This document shows positions 28,473-36,637 of a stretch of DNA of 46,211 bases, one piece after another (within the stretch, counting starts at the first letter, position 1; every line of letters starts with the position of its first letter). A model generated the notes under the pieces. That model was not told where the DNA came from and did not search any database. It saw only the letters and a program-made list of their open reading frames with translations. This stretch comes from Actinomycetes bacterium (GTDB lineage: Bacteria; Actinomycetota; Thermoleophilia; Solirubrobacterales; Solirubrobacteraceae), in assembly GCA_021820105.1 (NCBI GenBank), contig JAKAED010000013.1, positions 1 through 46,211 on the forward strand. Reading direction: 5' to 3'. Position numbers and translations under genes: made by a program.

Positions 28473-29051
28473 CTACATGCTCATGCCGTACTGCGGCTCG
28501 TGCGCTTGCTCGGGCGCACGTTCCACCAGCCCGACGAGCTGCCGGTAGTCGTCTATCTCGCGCAGCAGCCGCGAGTGACCGGGCAGCAGCAGCCCTGCCT
28601 CGATCTCGGCGAGGTCCTCACGCCCGAACCGCTCGTGCGCGATACGCCCGGCGAGCGCCTCGCGCTCGGCTGAGAGTTGCGGGTCGTCGAGGTCGGGCCC
28701 GAGTGTTGCCTCAAGCCATTTCGGGTCCGCCGCCACCACTGTCTGCGCGTACTGCGCGTCCGCGTCGGCGAGGGCTTGCATCGCACGCTCGCTGCCGGCG
28801 TCCGTCCCGAACCATGCTGTGGCATGCTCACGCACCTCCGCGGCGAGAGCAACCCGCTCGCTCGGCGAGACCCGCATGGCACTGTCGGCTGAGGCGTCGA
28901 ATGCCCGCTGGGCAAGCAACGTGGAGGCTTCTTCTTCGAGCACGGCCGCGCGTTTCTCAACGCCCGCCGCACCGTCACCGAGCCTTCCGTCATCGCCCGC
29001 GCCAGCGGCGTGCTGTCCTGCGCGACGCGCACGCCCGAGCCCATCGAACAC
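28473..29051 (-). CDS. 192-aa protein with relaxase-like C-terminal module
   Basis: The frame is open into the end of the relaxase gene; the first reasonable start is GTG 29049-29051, which has GGAGG but at only one base distance, so the start is uncertain. The N-terminal 50 residues are Gly/Ala/Arg-rich, the middle is helical (VEKRAAVLEEEASTLLAQR). The last roughly 85 residues, DPKWLEATLGPDLDDP ... DDYRQLVGL ... PQYGMSM, align with the ends of the relaxase and of the 900-aa protein. It follows the relaxase by 76 bp and is probably co-transcribed. No other domain recognised. It looks like a carrier of the shared tail with little else. Confidence 0.75.
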   Translation of the reverse strand: MFDGLGRARRAGQHAAGAGDDGRLGDGAAGVEKRAAVLEEEASTLLAQRAFDASADSAMRVSPSERVALAAEVREHATAWFGTDAGSERAMQALADADAQYAQTVVAADPKWLEATLGPDLDDPQLSAEREALAGRIAHERFGREDLAEIEAGLLLPGHSRLLREIDDYRQLVGLVERAPEQAHEPQYGMSM

Positions 29052-29127
29052 GCCTCCGATCCTTGACCGGCTAGTTGCAGAGTCTGACAAGGGGATCCGT
29101 CCTCTCGTTGGTTGTTGAAGCTCTTGG

Positions 29128-32100
29128 CTAGTCGCCGATGCCGTAGCCGGGCTCGGCGCCGCGCCCAAGGTCCAGACCGGCCTGGATGCGGAAGCGGCCG
29201 ATCGACTGCCGCAGTTGCGCGTCGGCGTATGCGTAACCGTTGTCGAGTTCGCTCGTCACCTGGTTCGCGCGCCTGACACCCAGCAGCTTGGTCCCCAGCG
29301 TGTCCCACTGCTCGGCGAGCCTCGGGTCGACGGGCCGCTCGCCGAGCGTCGCGGTCAGCCACTGCGGGTTCGTCGCGATCTCGACACGGTCAGCCTCAGC
29401 GGTCTTCGCGACAGCCTCAAGCATCAGTTCCCCGTTGTTGGGATCACCCAGGTAAGCGTTGTACGCGCGGTCAGCCTCGGCGCGCGCGATCGCGACGGCG
29501 TCGCGCTCCTCGATGTCCGCGACCTGCGCGACAGCGCGCTCGGCCCGCACGGTCTCGCTGTGCTCCATCTCCACCGCTGCCCGAGCGTCGACATAGCGGC
29601 CCGCAAGATCGTCCACAACCTCGCCCCACACCTGCCGGAGCTTGCGTCCGGACGGCTGCGTGCCGACGACGGTCAGCCACTCAGGCTTCGCGGCGAGGTG
29701 TTCGGCGACCGCGGCGGCGCGGGACACGCGCAGCTCACGGTCAAGCTGGGCGAGCGTCGCCACACGCTGTGCCTCGATGTTGAGGACCGCCTGCGGGTCG
29801 GGGTACTCGGCGAGGATCTCGTCGCGGACACCCATCAGTGTCTCGATGCTCTGCCGCTGCTCGGGCGTCAGCTCGTTCTCGCCGGCGTCGGCGTAGATGC
29901 TCTCGATCGTGTTACCGAGCCGCTGCCAGTCCTCCGCCTGCTGCAGCGCGTCCTGCATCCGGTCGCTGTCGTTGGCGTGCTCGACGGTGTTGCGGTAGGT
30001 GAGCAGGTCGATGTGGGCGCGCAGCTTCTCGCCGCCGACAGGCTCACCGCCGAGCATGCGCGTGAACGATTCGCCAGCCAGCCGGTACTTGCCGTCGCGG
30101 TAGCGTTCCAGGTCAGCCTGGAACTCCGCGTCCGACGCGGCGTCGAGCGCGTCAGCCGTGCCACCGATGTTGAGCTGCCCGTCACGCGCCCGCTGCAAGG
30201 TGGCGGCCTCATCGAGGTCGCGCCGCTCCATCCGTGCGGCCAGGCGGCTCGCGACCTTGTCGGTGTCGGTCTCGGCCTCCATGACGGTGGCGTACTCCTT
30301 ACGCGCCTCCTCAGCCTGCGTGTGCCCGGAGACCACATAGACCTTCGTGAGCTGCTTGGCACGTGACAGCGCGGTGTACGCCCACTCGCGGGAGAACTCG
30401 GACGGCAGACCGACGACCCCGGCCCACCGCAGCGTCGCGCCCTGGGTGCCGTGCGCGGTCAGCGCGTACGCGTGCTCGAGATGCTCGCTGACGTACTTCA
30501 GGTCTGCGGGGCTGTTGGCCTCGAACCGGCGCTGGTTGCCGTTGTCGTCAGACAACGTCATGCCCGTCTCGTCAAGCTCGATGATCGTGCCGAGCGTGCC
30601 GTTATCAAGGTCGTAGCCCTTGTGGTTGTAACGCGCGATCACACGGTCACCGATCGCCCACTCAAGCTCCTGGCCCTGGAAGGAGCCCATCGTCATGTGC
30701 CCGCTCAGCACGCCGCGTTCGGTGAGCTGCTCGCGGATCAGGTTGTTGATCGCCGCGCGCCGCGTGTTGTCCTTGGTGATCAGCGCGATGTCGTGCATCC
30801 CGCGAGCATGCGCAAACGGTGTGGCCTTGCCTTCGAGTGCCGCTTCGTGCTGCATCGCCACGCTGCGATCGCGCATCTCCATGTAGTCAGCGACCGCCTG
30901 GGCCATGCCTTCGGCGTTCGCGTCCTCTCCGGTGAAGAACTCCATGTCGCTGCGCCCGGTGAAGTCCTCGTCGCCGCGCGGAACCCAACCGATCAGCGGC
31001 TCCTCGCCGTCGGTGGAGACCACGACCTTGCGGCCGCGCTTGAACTCGATGTACGCCGCCGCGTTGCCGTTGCGGAGCTGCTCGAGCGCGTCAATCTCCT
31101 GCGCGTGAAGCTGGCGCGTGACCTTCGACAACTCGTACGCGCCAAGCTGCCGCGAGAGCGCGGCGTGCATGCCGCCGGCGCGCACGGAGGTGAGCTGGTA
31201 GCTGTCGCCGATCAGCACAACCTTCACGCCAGCCTCGCTCATGCCGGTCGTGATCTTCGAGAGCAGCCGGGTGTCGGCCATGCCGGTCTCGTCGATCAGC
31301 AGCACCGCCTTCGACGGATCACCGAACGCCTGGCGGATCGCCTCGCGCTCACCCATGATCTCGAACTTCACTTCCCAAGCGGACAGGGTGCGAGGCCGCT
31401 CGAACCCTGCGCCGGCGAGCTCGCGGACCGCGCGCCCCGTGGGGCCCGCCGCGAACGCGCTGTAGCCCCCGGCCTCGAACACGTTGCGCATCGCGCCCGC
31501 GGTCGTCGTCTTGCCGGAACCAGCCAACGCCTCGACGCTTGAGATCGCGTTGCCGTCGGTAACGACAGCTCGCAGCACACCCTCCTGCTGCGGATTGAGG
31601 CTCTCGACATGCGCGTGCGTGGCGTAGAAGTCTGCGAGCCCCTGCTCGATCGCGTCTGGCTCGACAACCGCACGGTCGATCCCGAGCCCTTCGACCGCCG
31701 CCTGGATGAGGTCCTGCTCATGCAGGTAGAGCTCGCGGGTGGTCATCTTCTGGCGCAGCTTGTCGACCCGCACGTCGAGGACCTGGTCGCTGTCCATCAC
31801 CTGGTCGACCACCGCGTCGATGTCGCTCAGCCATGAGCCCACACCGTTGCGAGAGTTGTTCGCAACCTCGATCACAACGTCCTTGCGCTCAAACGTGTTC
31901 TGGTTGGCGGTTACTCCGTTGGGGCCGAACGCGTGTGCCTGCACGGCGGCGACGTCGAACCGCTCGGTGTTCTCGAACGCCGGCATCTCCCGGTAGGCGG
32001 CGAGGTCCTCCGGGGTGAGCCACTCGCTCGCCCGCGCCACAATCTCGTCGCTCCACGCCTGCCCCAGGTCGGCGTTCTTGTCCTTGGGGTTGCGGGTCTG

Positions 32101-32949
32101 ACGCCACATCGCGTCACGCAGGGCGCGACCGCTCTGCATTCCCTGGGCGACCATTTCCGCCTCTTCGGCGAGGATCTCCTCGCGCCGCTTCGACATTGCC
32201 TGGCGCAGCTCAGGAGAGATGAGCTCGTCAGAGATGTCGGCCAAACCGTTCTCAACCTCGCCCCACTCAATCCACGGCTCGAGCTCGCGCAGCTTCGAGC
32301 GCAGCAGCAGCTGGTAGACGGCGCCGCCGGACTTGGCGTGGTCGTAGATGTGTTCCCCGGCCAGCGCGGTGTAGCGCCCGTCCGGTCCTGCCGCCCAGTT
32401 GCCGATCACGTAATGCGTGTGTAGGTGCGGGTCCTGCAACCGGTTCACGCGATGCCGGTAGCGGATTCCCACGAACCCGGACGCCCGGTGCGTCTCCAGC
32501 GTGTCGGCGATCCCCGCGGCCCGCTCAGCTTTCGTGGCCTTGTGGCCACGCACGACACGGGCGCTCTCGCGCTCCATGTAGGAGATCGCACCACCCGCAG
32601 CCCACTCGTGCGCCGCGACGATGTTGGCGCGCAGTTCCTCGTCGCCGAGCGCGTAAGCCACGCTCACCGACTTCGGCGCGGAGAAGGTCAGGTCCAGGCC
32701 GTGAACCTGGACGTTGCCCTTCATCGACCGGAGCTGCTCGCCGGTCGCGGGGTCCTGGCCGGCGAACAGGCGCTGGAGCTGCTCCATGTTGGTCTGCCCG
32801 CTCAAACCGAGGTGGCGAGCACCCTCACCGAAGAACTCGCCCGGGGCCTCACCAGAACCCGCGTAGTAGTCCTCGCGGCTCTTGGCCACCGACTCCTCGT
32901 AGTAGGCCTGCTGCTCCTTGGACTTCCCGATCTTCCCGATGGTCAGCAA
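29128..32949 (-). CDS. traI: MobF (TrwC/TraI-type) conjugative relaxase-helicase
   Basis: 1273 aa from a TTG at 32947-32949, chosen because MobF relaxases begin M-L-T/S-I-G and AGGCGG lies seven bases upstream; in-frame ATGs at 33012 and 33036 are alternatives. Tyr pairs at 16-17 and 28-29 (AYYEES, EDYYAG) are the candidate nicking residues. The metal-binding triad is HLHTH (175-179). The helicase half has Walker A EALAGSGKTT (473-482), Walker B VLLIDETGM (549-557) and the RecD-like end ALTAHGTQG plus EWAYTALSRAK. The C-terminal 250 residues carry two PxWL modules, the last one ending GYGIGD. The enzyme nicks oriT, stays bound to the 5' end and unwinds the strand for transfer. Confidence 0.95.
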   Translation of the reverse strand: MLTIGKIGKSKEQQAYYEESVAKSREDYYAGSGEAPGEFFGEGARHLGLSGQTNMEQLQRLFAGQDPATGEQLRSMKGNVQVHGLDLTFSAPKSVSVAYALGDEELRANIVAAHEWAAGGAISYMERESARVVRGHKATKAERAAGIADTLETHRASGFVGIRYRHRVNRLQDPHLHTHYVIGNWAAGPDGRYTALAGEHIYDHAKSGGAVYQLLLRSKLRELEPWIEWGEVENGLADISDELISPELRQAMSKRREEILAEEAEMVAQGMQSGRALRDAMWRQTRNPKDKNADLGQAWSDEIVARASEWLTPEDLAAYREMPAFENTERFDVAAVQAHAFGPNGVTANQNTFERKDVVIEVANNSRNGVGSWLSDIDAVVDQVMDSDQVLDVRVDKLRQKMTTRELYLHEQDLIQAAVEGLGIDRAVVEPDAIEQGLADFYATHAHVESLNPQQEGVLRAVVTDGNAISSVEALAGSGKTTTAGAMRNVFEAGGYSAFAAGPTGRAVRELAGAGFERPRTLSAWEVKFEIMGEREAIRQAFGDPSKAVLLIDETGMADTRLLSKITTGMSEAGVKVVLIGDSYQLTSVRAGGMHAALSRQLGAYELSKVTRQLHAQEIDALEQLRNGNAAAYIEFKRGRKVVVSTDGEEPLIGWVPRGDEDFTGRSDMEFFTGEDANAEGMAQAVADYMEMRDRSVAMQHEAALEGKATPFAHARGMHDIALITKDNTRRAAINNLIREQLTERGVLSGHMTMGSFQGQELEWAIGDRVIARYNHKGYDLDNGTLGTIIELDETGMTLSDDNGNQRRFEANSPADLKYVSEHLEHAYALTAHGTQGATLRWAGVVGLPSEFSREWAYTALSRAKQLTKVYVVSGHTQAEEARKEYATVMEAETDTDKVASRLAARMERRDLDEAATLQRARDGQLNIGGTADALDAASDAEFQADLERYRDGKYRLAGESFTRMLGGEPVGGEKLRAHIDLLTYRNTVEHANDSDRMQDALQQAEDWQRLGNTIESIYADAGENELTPEQRQSIETLMGVRDEILAEYPDPQAVLNIEAQRVATLAQLDRELRVSRAAAVAEHLAAKPEWLTVVGTQPSGRKLRQVWGEVVDDLAGRYVDARAAVEMEHSETVRAERAVAQVADIEERDAVAIARAEADRAYNAYLGDPNNGELMLEAVAKTAEADRVEIATNPQWLTATLGERPVDPRLAEQWDTLGTKLLGVRRANQVTSELDNGYAYADAQLRQSIGRFRIQAGLDLGRGAEPGYGIGD

Positions 32950-33466
32950 CCGCGACCCGCCTGGGGGAAACGCAGAGTCGAACGCCCTGAAACCGGCACG
33001 AGATTCACGCATGTGCGGTGCATCAAAAACGCGCACCGGCCGCAGGCCTTATCCGCTGTAACGACGGGCCTTTTCGCGCTTCGGACGGTCGCCTGGGAGT
33101 CGTGCACGCCGGGGACTTTACCAAAAAACGGATCTTGATCCAACTGTGCAATCCGGGTCGGCCGAGCGGAGCGAGGGCGGGGACCCGGATTGGCGGTGAG
33201 CGGCCCGGAGGGCCGCGGAGGGGCCGGTAGTGGGAGGTGGGTGAGAGGGCCGGGGGCTGGGCGGTGCGTGGAAAGGGTGCGGGTGGGAGGAGGGCGGGAC
33301 GGGGCAGGCCGGCGATGGGCGGCCGGGCACGGGAGGAGGCGGAGGCGCGGGAGGGGCAGGGGGGTGCAGGGGCGGCGCGGGAGGTGGGGCGGTGCGGAGG
33401 TGCGCGGGGCGAGACCGGGGGTGGAGCGCCGACGCCGACGAAGCAAGCGTGCGAACTTTCGTTGCG
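32950..33466. other. oriT: Candidate oriT region with inverted repeats and a G-rich tract
   Basis: Gene-free space between the divergent relaxase and HNH genes. CAATCCGGGTC (33149-33159) pairs perfectly with GACCCGGATTG (33182-33192). CGGCCC / GGGCCG sits close to it, near 33199-33213, and GGATCTTGATCC near 33130. From about 33228 to 33430 the plus strand is almost all G and short G-runs. MobF origins usually lie beside the relaxase gene and carry such repeats near the nick. No nick sequence was recognised, so this is inference from position and structure. Confidence 0.5.
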
Positions 33467-33502
33467 CATTTCTCCGCCAATCGCGTGTGTGACCTCGTCC
33501 TA
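33467..33502 (+). promoter_or_regulatory. Shared bipartite promoter-like element, copy 3
   Basis: Plus strand: CATTTCTCCGCCA, 12 bases, ACCTCGTCCTA, both blocks identical to copies 1 and 2. The HNH gene ATG starts 6 bases after it with no ribosome site between, so the mRNA is probably leaderless. Confidence 0.7.
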
Positions 33503-33507
33503 CAGGT

Positions 33508-34104
33508 ATGAGCTATGCGCCCATAATCGGACCGCTCGGAGCGCCGCCGAAGCTGCGCGTCGAGTTGGTCCCGCAGACATGCTGGCTAAGCAACGTGCGG
33601 TCGCTGATGCGTCAGCGTTCGTGGAAGCGACTTGCGAGCGAGCTGGCTGATGCGTATGACCGGCGGTGCGAGACCTGCAAGGGTCGAGGCCGTCAGCACG
33701 CGGTCGAGTGCCATGAGGTGTGGCTCTACGACGACGAGCGTCACGTGCAGGAGCTTTTGCGACTGCAGCCGCTGTGCCCGATGTGTCATCGGGTCAAGCA
33801 TCTGGGGCGCTCGATCAACCTCGGCTACGAGGAGCAGGCGTGTGCGTGGCTCGCGCGCGTGAATGGCTGGAGCGCGGAGACAACCGCGTGGTATGTCGAC
33901 GCGGTGTTCAGGCAGTGGTACGAGCGCTCACAACATCAGTGGGTGCTCGACCTGAGTGCTCTCGGTGACGTGTACGACGTGCCGGTAGAGGATCTCGGCC
34001 TGACGTCGTTCGTGCTCCAGCCAAGCGAACGCGAGCAGATGCAGCACCGACGCGCGGTCAGCGCGGAGGACATGTACTCGCGTGACGGAAGGCGCACCCG
34101 GTAA
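33508..34104 (+). CDS. HNH-type zinc protein, probable nuclease family
   Basis: 198 aa, ATG directly behind the promoter-like element. A zinc and HNH-like core lies at residues 54-98: C54-x2-C57, then VECHEVW with C68-H69, then C90-x2-C93-H94 and H98 (LCPMCHRVKH). The C-terminal part (GYEEQACAWLARVNGW, VFRQWYERSQHQWVLDLS) is as I remember from actinobacterial and phage proteins annotated as HNH endonucleases. DNA cleavage is likely but unproven; defence, homing or plasmid processing are all possible. It is followed by another plus-strand gene 47 bp on. Confidence 0.85.
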   Translation: MSYAPIIGPLGAPPKLRVELVPQTCWLSNVRSLMRQRSWKRLASELADAYDRRCETCKGRGRQHAVECHEVWLYDDERHVQELLRLQPLCPMCHRVKHLGRSINLGYEEQACAWLARVNGWSAETTAWYVDAVFRQWYERSQHQWVLDLSALGDVYDVPVEDLGLTSFVLQPSEREQMQHRRAVSAEDMYSRDGRRTR

Positions 34105-34151
34105 GGGTGCCCGACGCCACGCGGAAGCGAACGAGAAAGGAAGGACCAGAC

Positions 34152-34508
34152 GTGCCCCGACCGACACGAGAGAGCGAGTTGCCGAAGCCGCCGGCCCCAC
34201 CGATCGACTGGGCGAAGATCGCTCGCTCAGGCAAGGTGTGGGAGTTCATTGAAGGCGAAGACTTCGATGGGAAGGTGAGCGGGTTCCGCGCACGCAAGAA
34301 GACCGAGGCGCGAAGGGCTGGGTTTGACTTCGAGTATCGCGAGGTCGAGCGCGACGGAAAGGTCGTGCTGAAGTTCAAGGCGTTCCCGCTTGCCGCGACA
34401 AGCGGCAGCGAGGGCGCGGCGGCGGCGACGGCCGATGGCTCGGGCGAGAAGCGCGAGAAGGCGAGCGAAAGCGAGCCCGAGCGCGAGCGCGAGGCGCAGT
34501 TCGCGTAA
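34152..34508 (+). CDS. Unknown small basic protein, partner of the HNH gene
   Basis: 118 aa from GTG 34152, which has GGAAGGA six bases upstream; GTG 34107 is in frame but lacks a site. N-terminal Pro-rich linker, then WAKIARSGKVWEFIEGEDF, FRARKKTEARRAG and FEYREVERDGKVVLKFKAF, a compact alpha/beta pattern. The last 40 residues are Ala, Ser and Glu-rich. Family not recognised. Its short distance to the HNH gene suggests one operon. Confidence 0.75.
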   Translation: MPRPTRESELPKPPAPPIDWAKIARSGKVWEFIEGEDFDGKVSGFRARKKTEARRAGFDFEYREVERDGKVVLKFKAFPLAATSGSEGAAAATADGSGEKREKASESEPEREREAQFA

Positions 34509-34879
34509 GTGAACGAGCGCGGCCGAGCGCGCGTCGCGGGACGAGCGCAACGCGCGAGTCCCAGCGCCTTGCTCCGCGAGCGGACGGCTTGCCCGGAGGC
34601 TCGCGGGGAGCACAAAAAAAGGCCCGCCGGATGGCGGGCCTTTGTGCGTCTGTGGGCGGGGCGAGAGCACACCCGAAGGGTGGTGCTCGAGCGGCCGCCC
34701 CCTATGAAGCGGCGTGCGGAGCGCAGTCGAGCGTGAGCGAGGCTGCGAGGGGTGAGCGAAGCGACACCCCGACGCGAGGCACGGCGAGCAGGGCCCCGCG
34801 TCAGCGGGCCGCGAGCAAGCGGACGCCGCTCAGCACCGAGGCCGAAGTGAGCGAGCCGTTCACGCGAGCGAACGAGGCC
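34509..34879. other. Gene-free GC-rich stretch with small hairpins
   Basis: No convincing gene. It includes the terminator at 34614-34643, a GGGGTG/CACCCC hairpin near 34750-34771, and many short GCGAG and GAGCGAAGCGA motifs. The same vocabulary recurs in the 37.2-kb tandem repeats and near 40.09 kb. Confidence 0.35.
34614..34643. terminator. Intrinsic terminator, strongest on the minus strand
   Basis: GGCCCGCC and GGCGGGCC form an 8-bp stem with a four-base loop; seven T follow on the minus strand and three on the plus strand. It can end the plus-strand HNH operon and also protect that operon from minus-strand transcription. Confidence 0.8.
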
Positions 34880-34908
34880 AAAAAAAAAGGGGCCGCCTAT
34901 GCGGCCCC
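34880..34908 (-). terminator. Intrinsic terminator after the 94-aa gene
   Basis: GGGGCCGC/GCGGCCCC stem with a four-base loop and nine T on the minus strand, 25 bp after the stop at 34933. Confidence 0.9.
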
Positions 34909-34932
34909 GGAGGGTGGCGGGTGTTCGATTGT

Positions 34933-35217
34933 CTAGCTGATGACGTCCAGGTATTCGAGGATGCCGGTGAGCTTGAGGGCCAGTCGGTCGAGTTCGGCGG
35001 TTGGCACCCCGCCGATGCAGTCCTTGTGAGTGCCGACGCGGCCTGGGTGCGGACGGAAGGCGAACCAGCTGCGGTCATCGAAGCTGTAGGGGCCGGTGCC
35101 GCAGTTGCCGATGTAGCCGAAGGTCCACGCCTCCCCGGTGGCCTCCGCCAGCCGCTCTACGAGCGTGGTGCAGCGGTCGTAGTCGGTGCGTGGGCGCGCG
35201 ACGGTGAGGGTGCTCAT
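34933..35217 (-). CDS. Unknown 94-aa plasmid protein
   Basis: ATG at 35215-35217, with CAGGAGC a few bases upstream in a leader also seen at other genes here. An aromatic/Gly core is visible: TFGYIGNCGTGPYSFDDRSWFAFRPHPG, quoted here in part as GYIGNCGTGPYSF. Then an Asp-rich helical end. No known family. It has its own terminator, so it is a single-gene unit. Confidence 0.75.
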   Translation of the reverse strand: MSTLTVARPRTDYDRCTTLVERLAEATGEAWTFGYIGNCGTGPYSFDDRSWFAFRPHPGRVGTHKDCIGGVPTAELDRLALKLTGILEYLDVIS

Positions 35218-35465
35218 GGTGGTGCTCCTGGGTCGTGGGTCAAGCATGCCGCTGCCCTGGCGGCGCTGGGCCGAGGGGCGCATGTCGTGCATGTGTTCGC
35301 GGTAGGCGCGAAGCGCCACCCGAAGGGCCGTGGACACATGGACTGGCGTTGCGCGCTCGGCAAGGCCGAAGGCCGTCAGCGCGGCTGGGCTTCGGCGGCT
35401 GCGTAGACGCGACCCGGAGCGGGTGAGTGAAGCCGTGCGGTGTTCCCGCAGTGCTGAAGCAGCGC

Positions 35466-35493
35466 AAAAAAAAGGGGCGCCAGCGGGCGCCCC
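35466..35493 (-). terminator. Intrinsic terminator after the 87-aa gene
   Basis: GGGGCGCC/GGCGCCCC stem with a four-base loop and eight T on the minus strand, 40 bp after the stop at 35533. The remainder of 35218-35465 shows no gene that I can support. Confidence 0.9.
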
Positions 35494-35532
35494 TTTGCGG
35501 GTGGATTGGGATGTCAGGCTTGGTGCGGTGGT

Positions 35533-35796
35533 TCAGCCGCCCTTGACCATGATGGGGTATCCGGCGGGACCGTCGATGACGACCAGCGTCCAGTAGTTGG
35601 CGAGGTCAGCGAGGGTGACGCCGGATGTTCCGTTTGCGGTCGCCTGCGCGAGCGCCTGGAGGGCGAGCGAGTGCTGGTCGTAGTGGTCGGTGTCCAGGCC
35701 GGTGTAGTCAAGACGGGCCTCGTATCCCCACTTGCCGCTCGGCTTGAAGAGGTGCGCTTCGACGCTTGCGAGGTTGATGTCGGTGGTGGTGGCCAT
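35533..35796 (-). CDS. Unknown 87-aa plasmid protein
   Basis: ATG at 35794-35796, 5 bp after the upstream stop, so co-transcribed with the 100-aa gene. Contains KWGYEARLDYTGLDTDHYDQ, a Ala/Gln-rich helix LALQALAQATANG, and a hydrophobic end YWTLVVIDGPAGYPIMVKGG. Probably a small alpha/beta protein. No family recognised. Confidence 0.75.
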   Translation of the reverse strand: MATTTDINLASVEAHLFKPSGKWGYEARLDYTGLDTDHYDQHSLALQALAQATANGTSGVTLADLANYWTLVVIDGPAGYPIMVKGG

Positions 35797-35801
35797 GATC
35801 G

Positions 35802-36104
35802 CTACATCACCTCCAGGATGAGCGCGGGGTCTGTGAGAACTGCGCTTGAGTCGAGATGCGCCTTGCGCAGGTAGCTGGGGACATCGAAGTTGCAGGCGTG
35901 CATGGCCTGGATGAGTGGGACGCCTTCGGCGATGATCAGGCCCTCGGGCGTGGTGGCGATCCAGGCGTTGAACGGGTCGGCCTTCTGCAGCGCCCTGTCG
36001 GTGGTGACGGTGTAGACGGCGTGGTGCCATCCGGTGCCGTCGTGCGCCGCTACGCGTGCGCGGTATTCCTGCGGGGTGATGCGATGGAAGAAGAGGTCGT
36101 CCAT
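35802..36104 (-). CDS. Unknown 100-aa plasmid protein
   Basis: ATG at 36102-36104 with CAGGAG upstream. Text such as MDDLFFHRITPQEYRARV, HHAVYTVTTD and FNAWIATTPEGLIIAEG suggests a small mixed alpha/beta fold. Followed by the 87-aa gene. A long inverted repeat (36140-36206) lies in its leader. No family recognised. Confidence 0.75.
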   Translation of the reverse strand: MDDLFFHRITPQEYRARVAAHDGTGWHHAVYTVTTDRALQKADPFNAWIATTPEGLIIAEGVPLIQAMHACNFDVPSYLRKAHLDSSAVLTDPALILEVM

Positions 36105-36139
36105 GACTGCGCTCCTGTGTGGTCGGTGGGTGCTCCCGT

Positions 36140-36206
36140 AGCCACTCCGCCGTTGAGGCGTTGGAGTCTGTCCGTCGCCCGGCGGTGAGCGCTGGGCGGA
36201 GTGGCT
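36140..36206. repeat. 12-bp inverted repeat in the leader of the 100-aa gene
   Basis: AGCCACTCCGCC (36140-36151) pairs perfectly with GGCGGAGTGGCT (36195-36206), 43 bases apart, between the ssb hairpin and the next gene. In RNA it would form a large stem-loop about 35 bases before the ATG. Confidence 0.55.
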
Positions 36207-36214
36207 GCGGCAGC

Positions 36215-36238
36215 GGGGCGGGGCCTTAGCCCCGCCCC
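36215..36238. terminator. 10-bp hairpin after ssb
   Basis: GGGGCGGGGC and GCCCCGCCCC with a four-base loop, seven bases after the ssb stop. No T-run follows. Probably a transcript end or processing hairpin. Confidence 0.65.
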
Positions 36239-36244
36239 TCACCG

Positions 36245-36604
36245 TTAGGCGGCGACGGCCTCGGCGGCCGGGGTCTCGCTCTGCGCGGCCGGCTTGCGGC
36301 CGTACTGAACGCTGTCGCCGATCAGCTCGAGCGTGTAGACGGGAGCGTCCGCGCCCTCGGGCGTGTACTTGTTCTGCGAGATGTGTCCCTCGACGTGGAC
36401 CTCAGCACCCTTCTTCAGGTACTTGGCGGCGTTCTCGGCGGTGGTGCCGAAGACGGTGATGTCGAGGTAGTCGACCTTCTGGCTGTCGCCGAAGCCGTAG
36501 TTGGTGGCCACGACGAGCCGGGTGCGGGCCTTGCCGGAGCTGTTCAGGGCCTGGGCGTCGCGAGCGAGGTTGCCCTGGACCTGGAAGTTGTTGATGTTGA
36601 TCAT
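36245..36604 (-). CDS. ssb: Single-stranded DNA-binding protein
   Basis: 119 aa. ATG at 36602-36604, with CAGGAGGG about eight bases upstream. The OB-fold phrases of SSB are clear: NNFQVQGNLARDAQ, KARTRLVVATNYGF, VDYLDITVFG, AENAAKYLKKGAEVHVEGHISQNKY. The tail after about residue 103 is Ala/Pro-rich and lacks the acidic DDDIPF-like tip that binds partner proteins in chromosomal SSB. Plasmid SSBs protect single-stranded DNA during transfer and replication. A large inverted repeat with AT-rich inner arms lies just upstream of its leader. Confidence 0.95.
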   Translation of the reverse strand: MININNFQVQGNLARDAQALNSSGKARTRLVVATNYGFGDSQKVDYLDITVFGTTAENAAKYLKKGAEVHVEGHISQNKYTPEGADAPVYTLELIGDSVQYGRKPAAQSETPAAEAVAA

Positions 36605-36637
36605 TTTGCTGAGCCCTCCTGTGGGTCAGTGGGTTGT

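Noticed and set aside
33118..33480. Minus-strand Pro-rich frames upstream of the HNH gene
   Set aside because: They only reflect the G-rich tract; no start site or domain.
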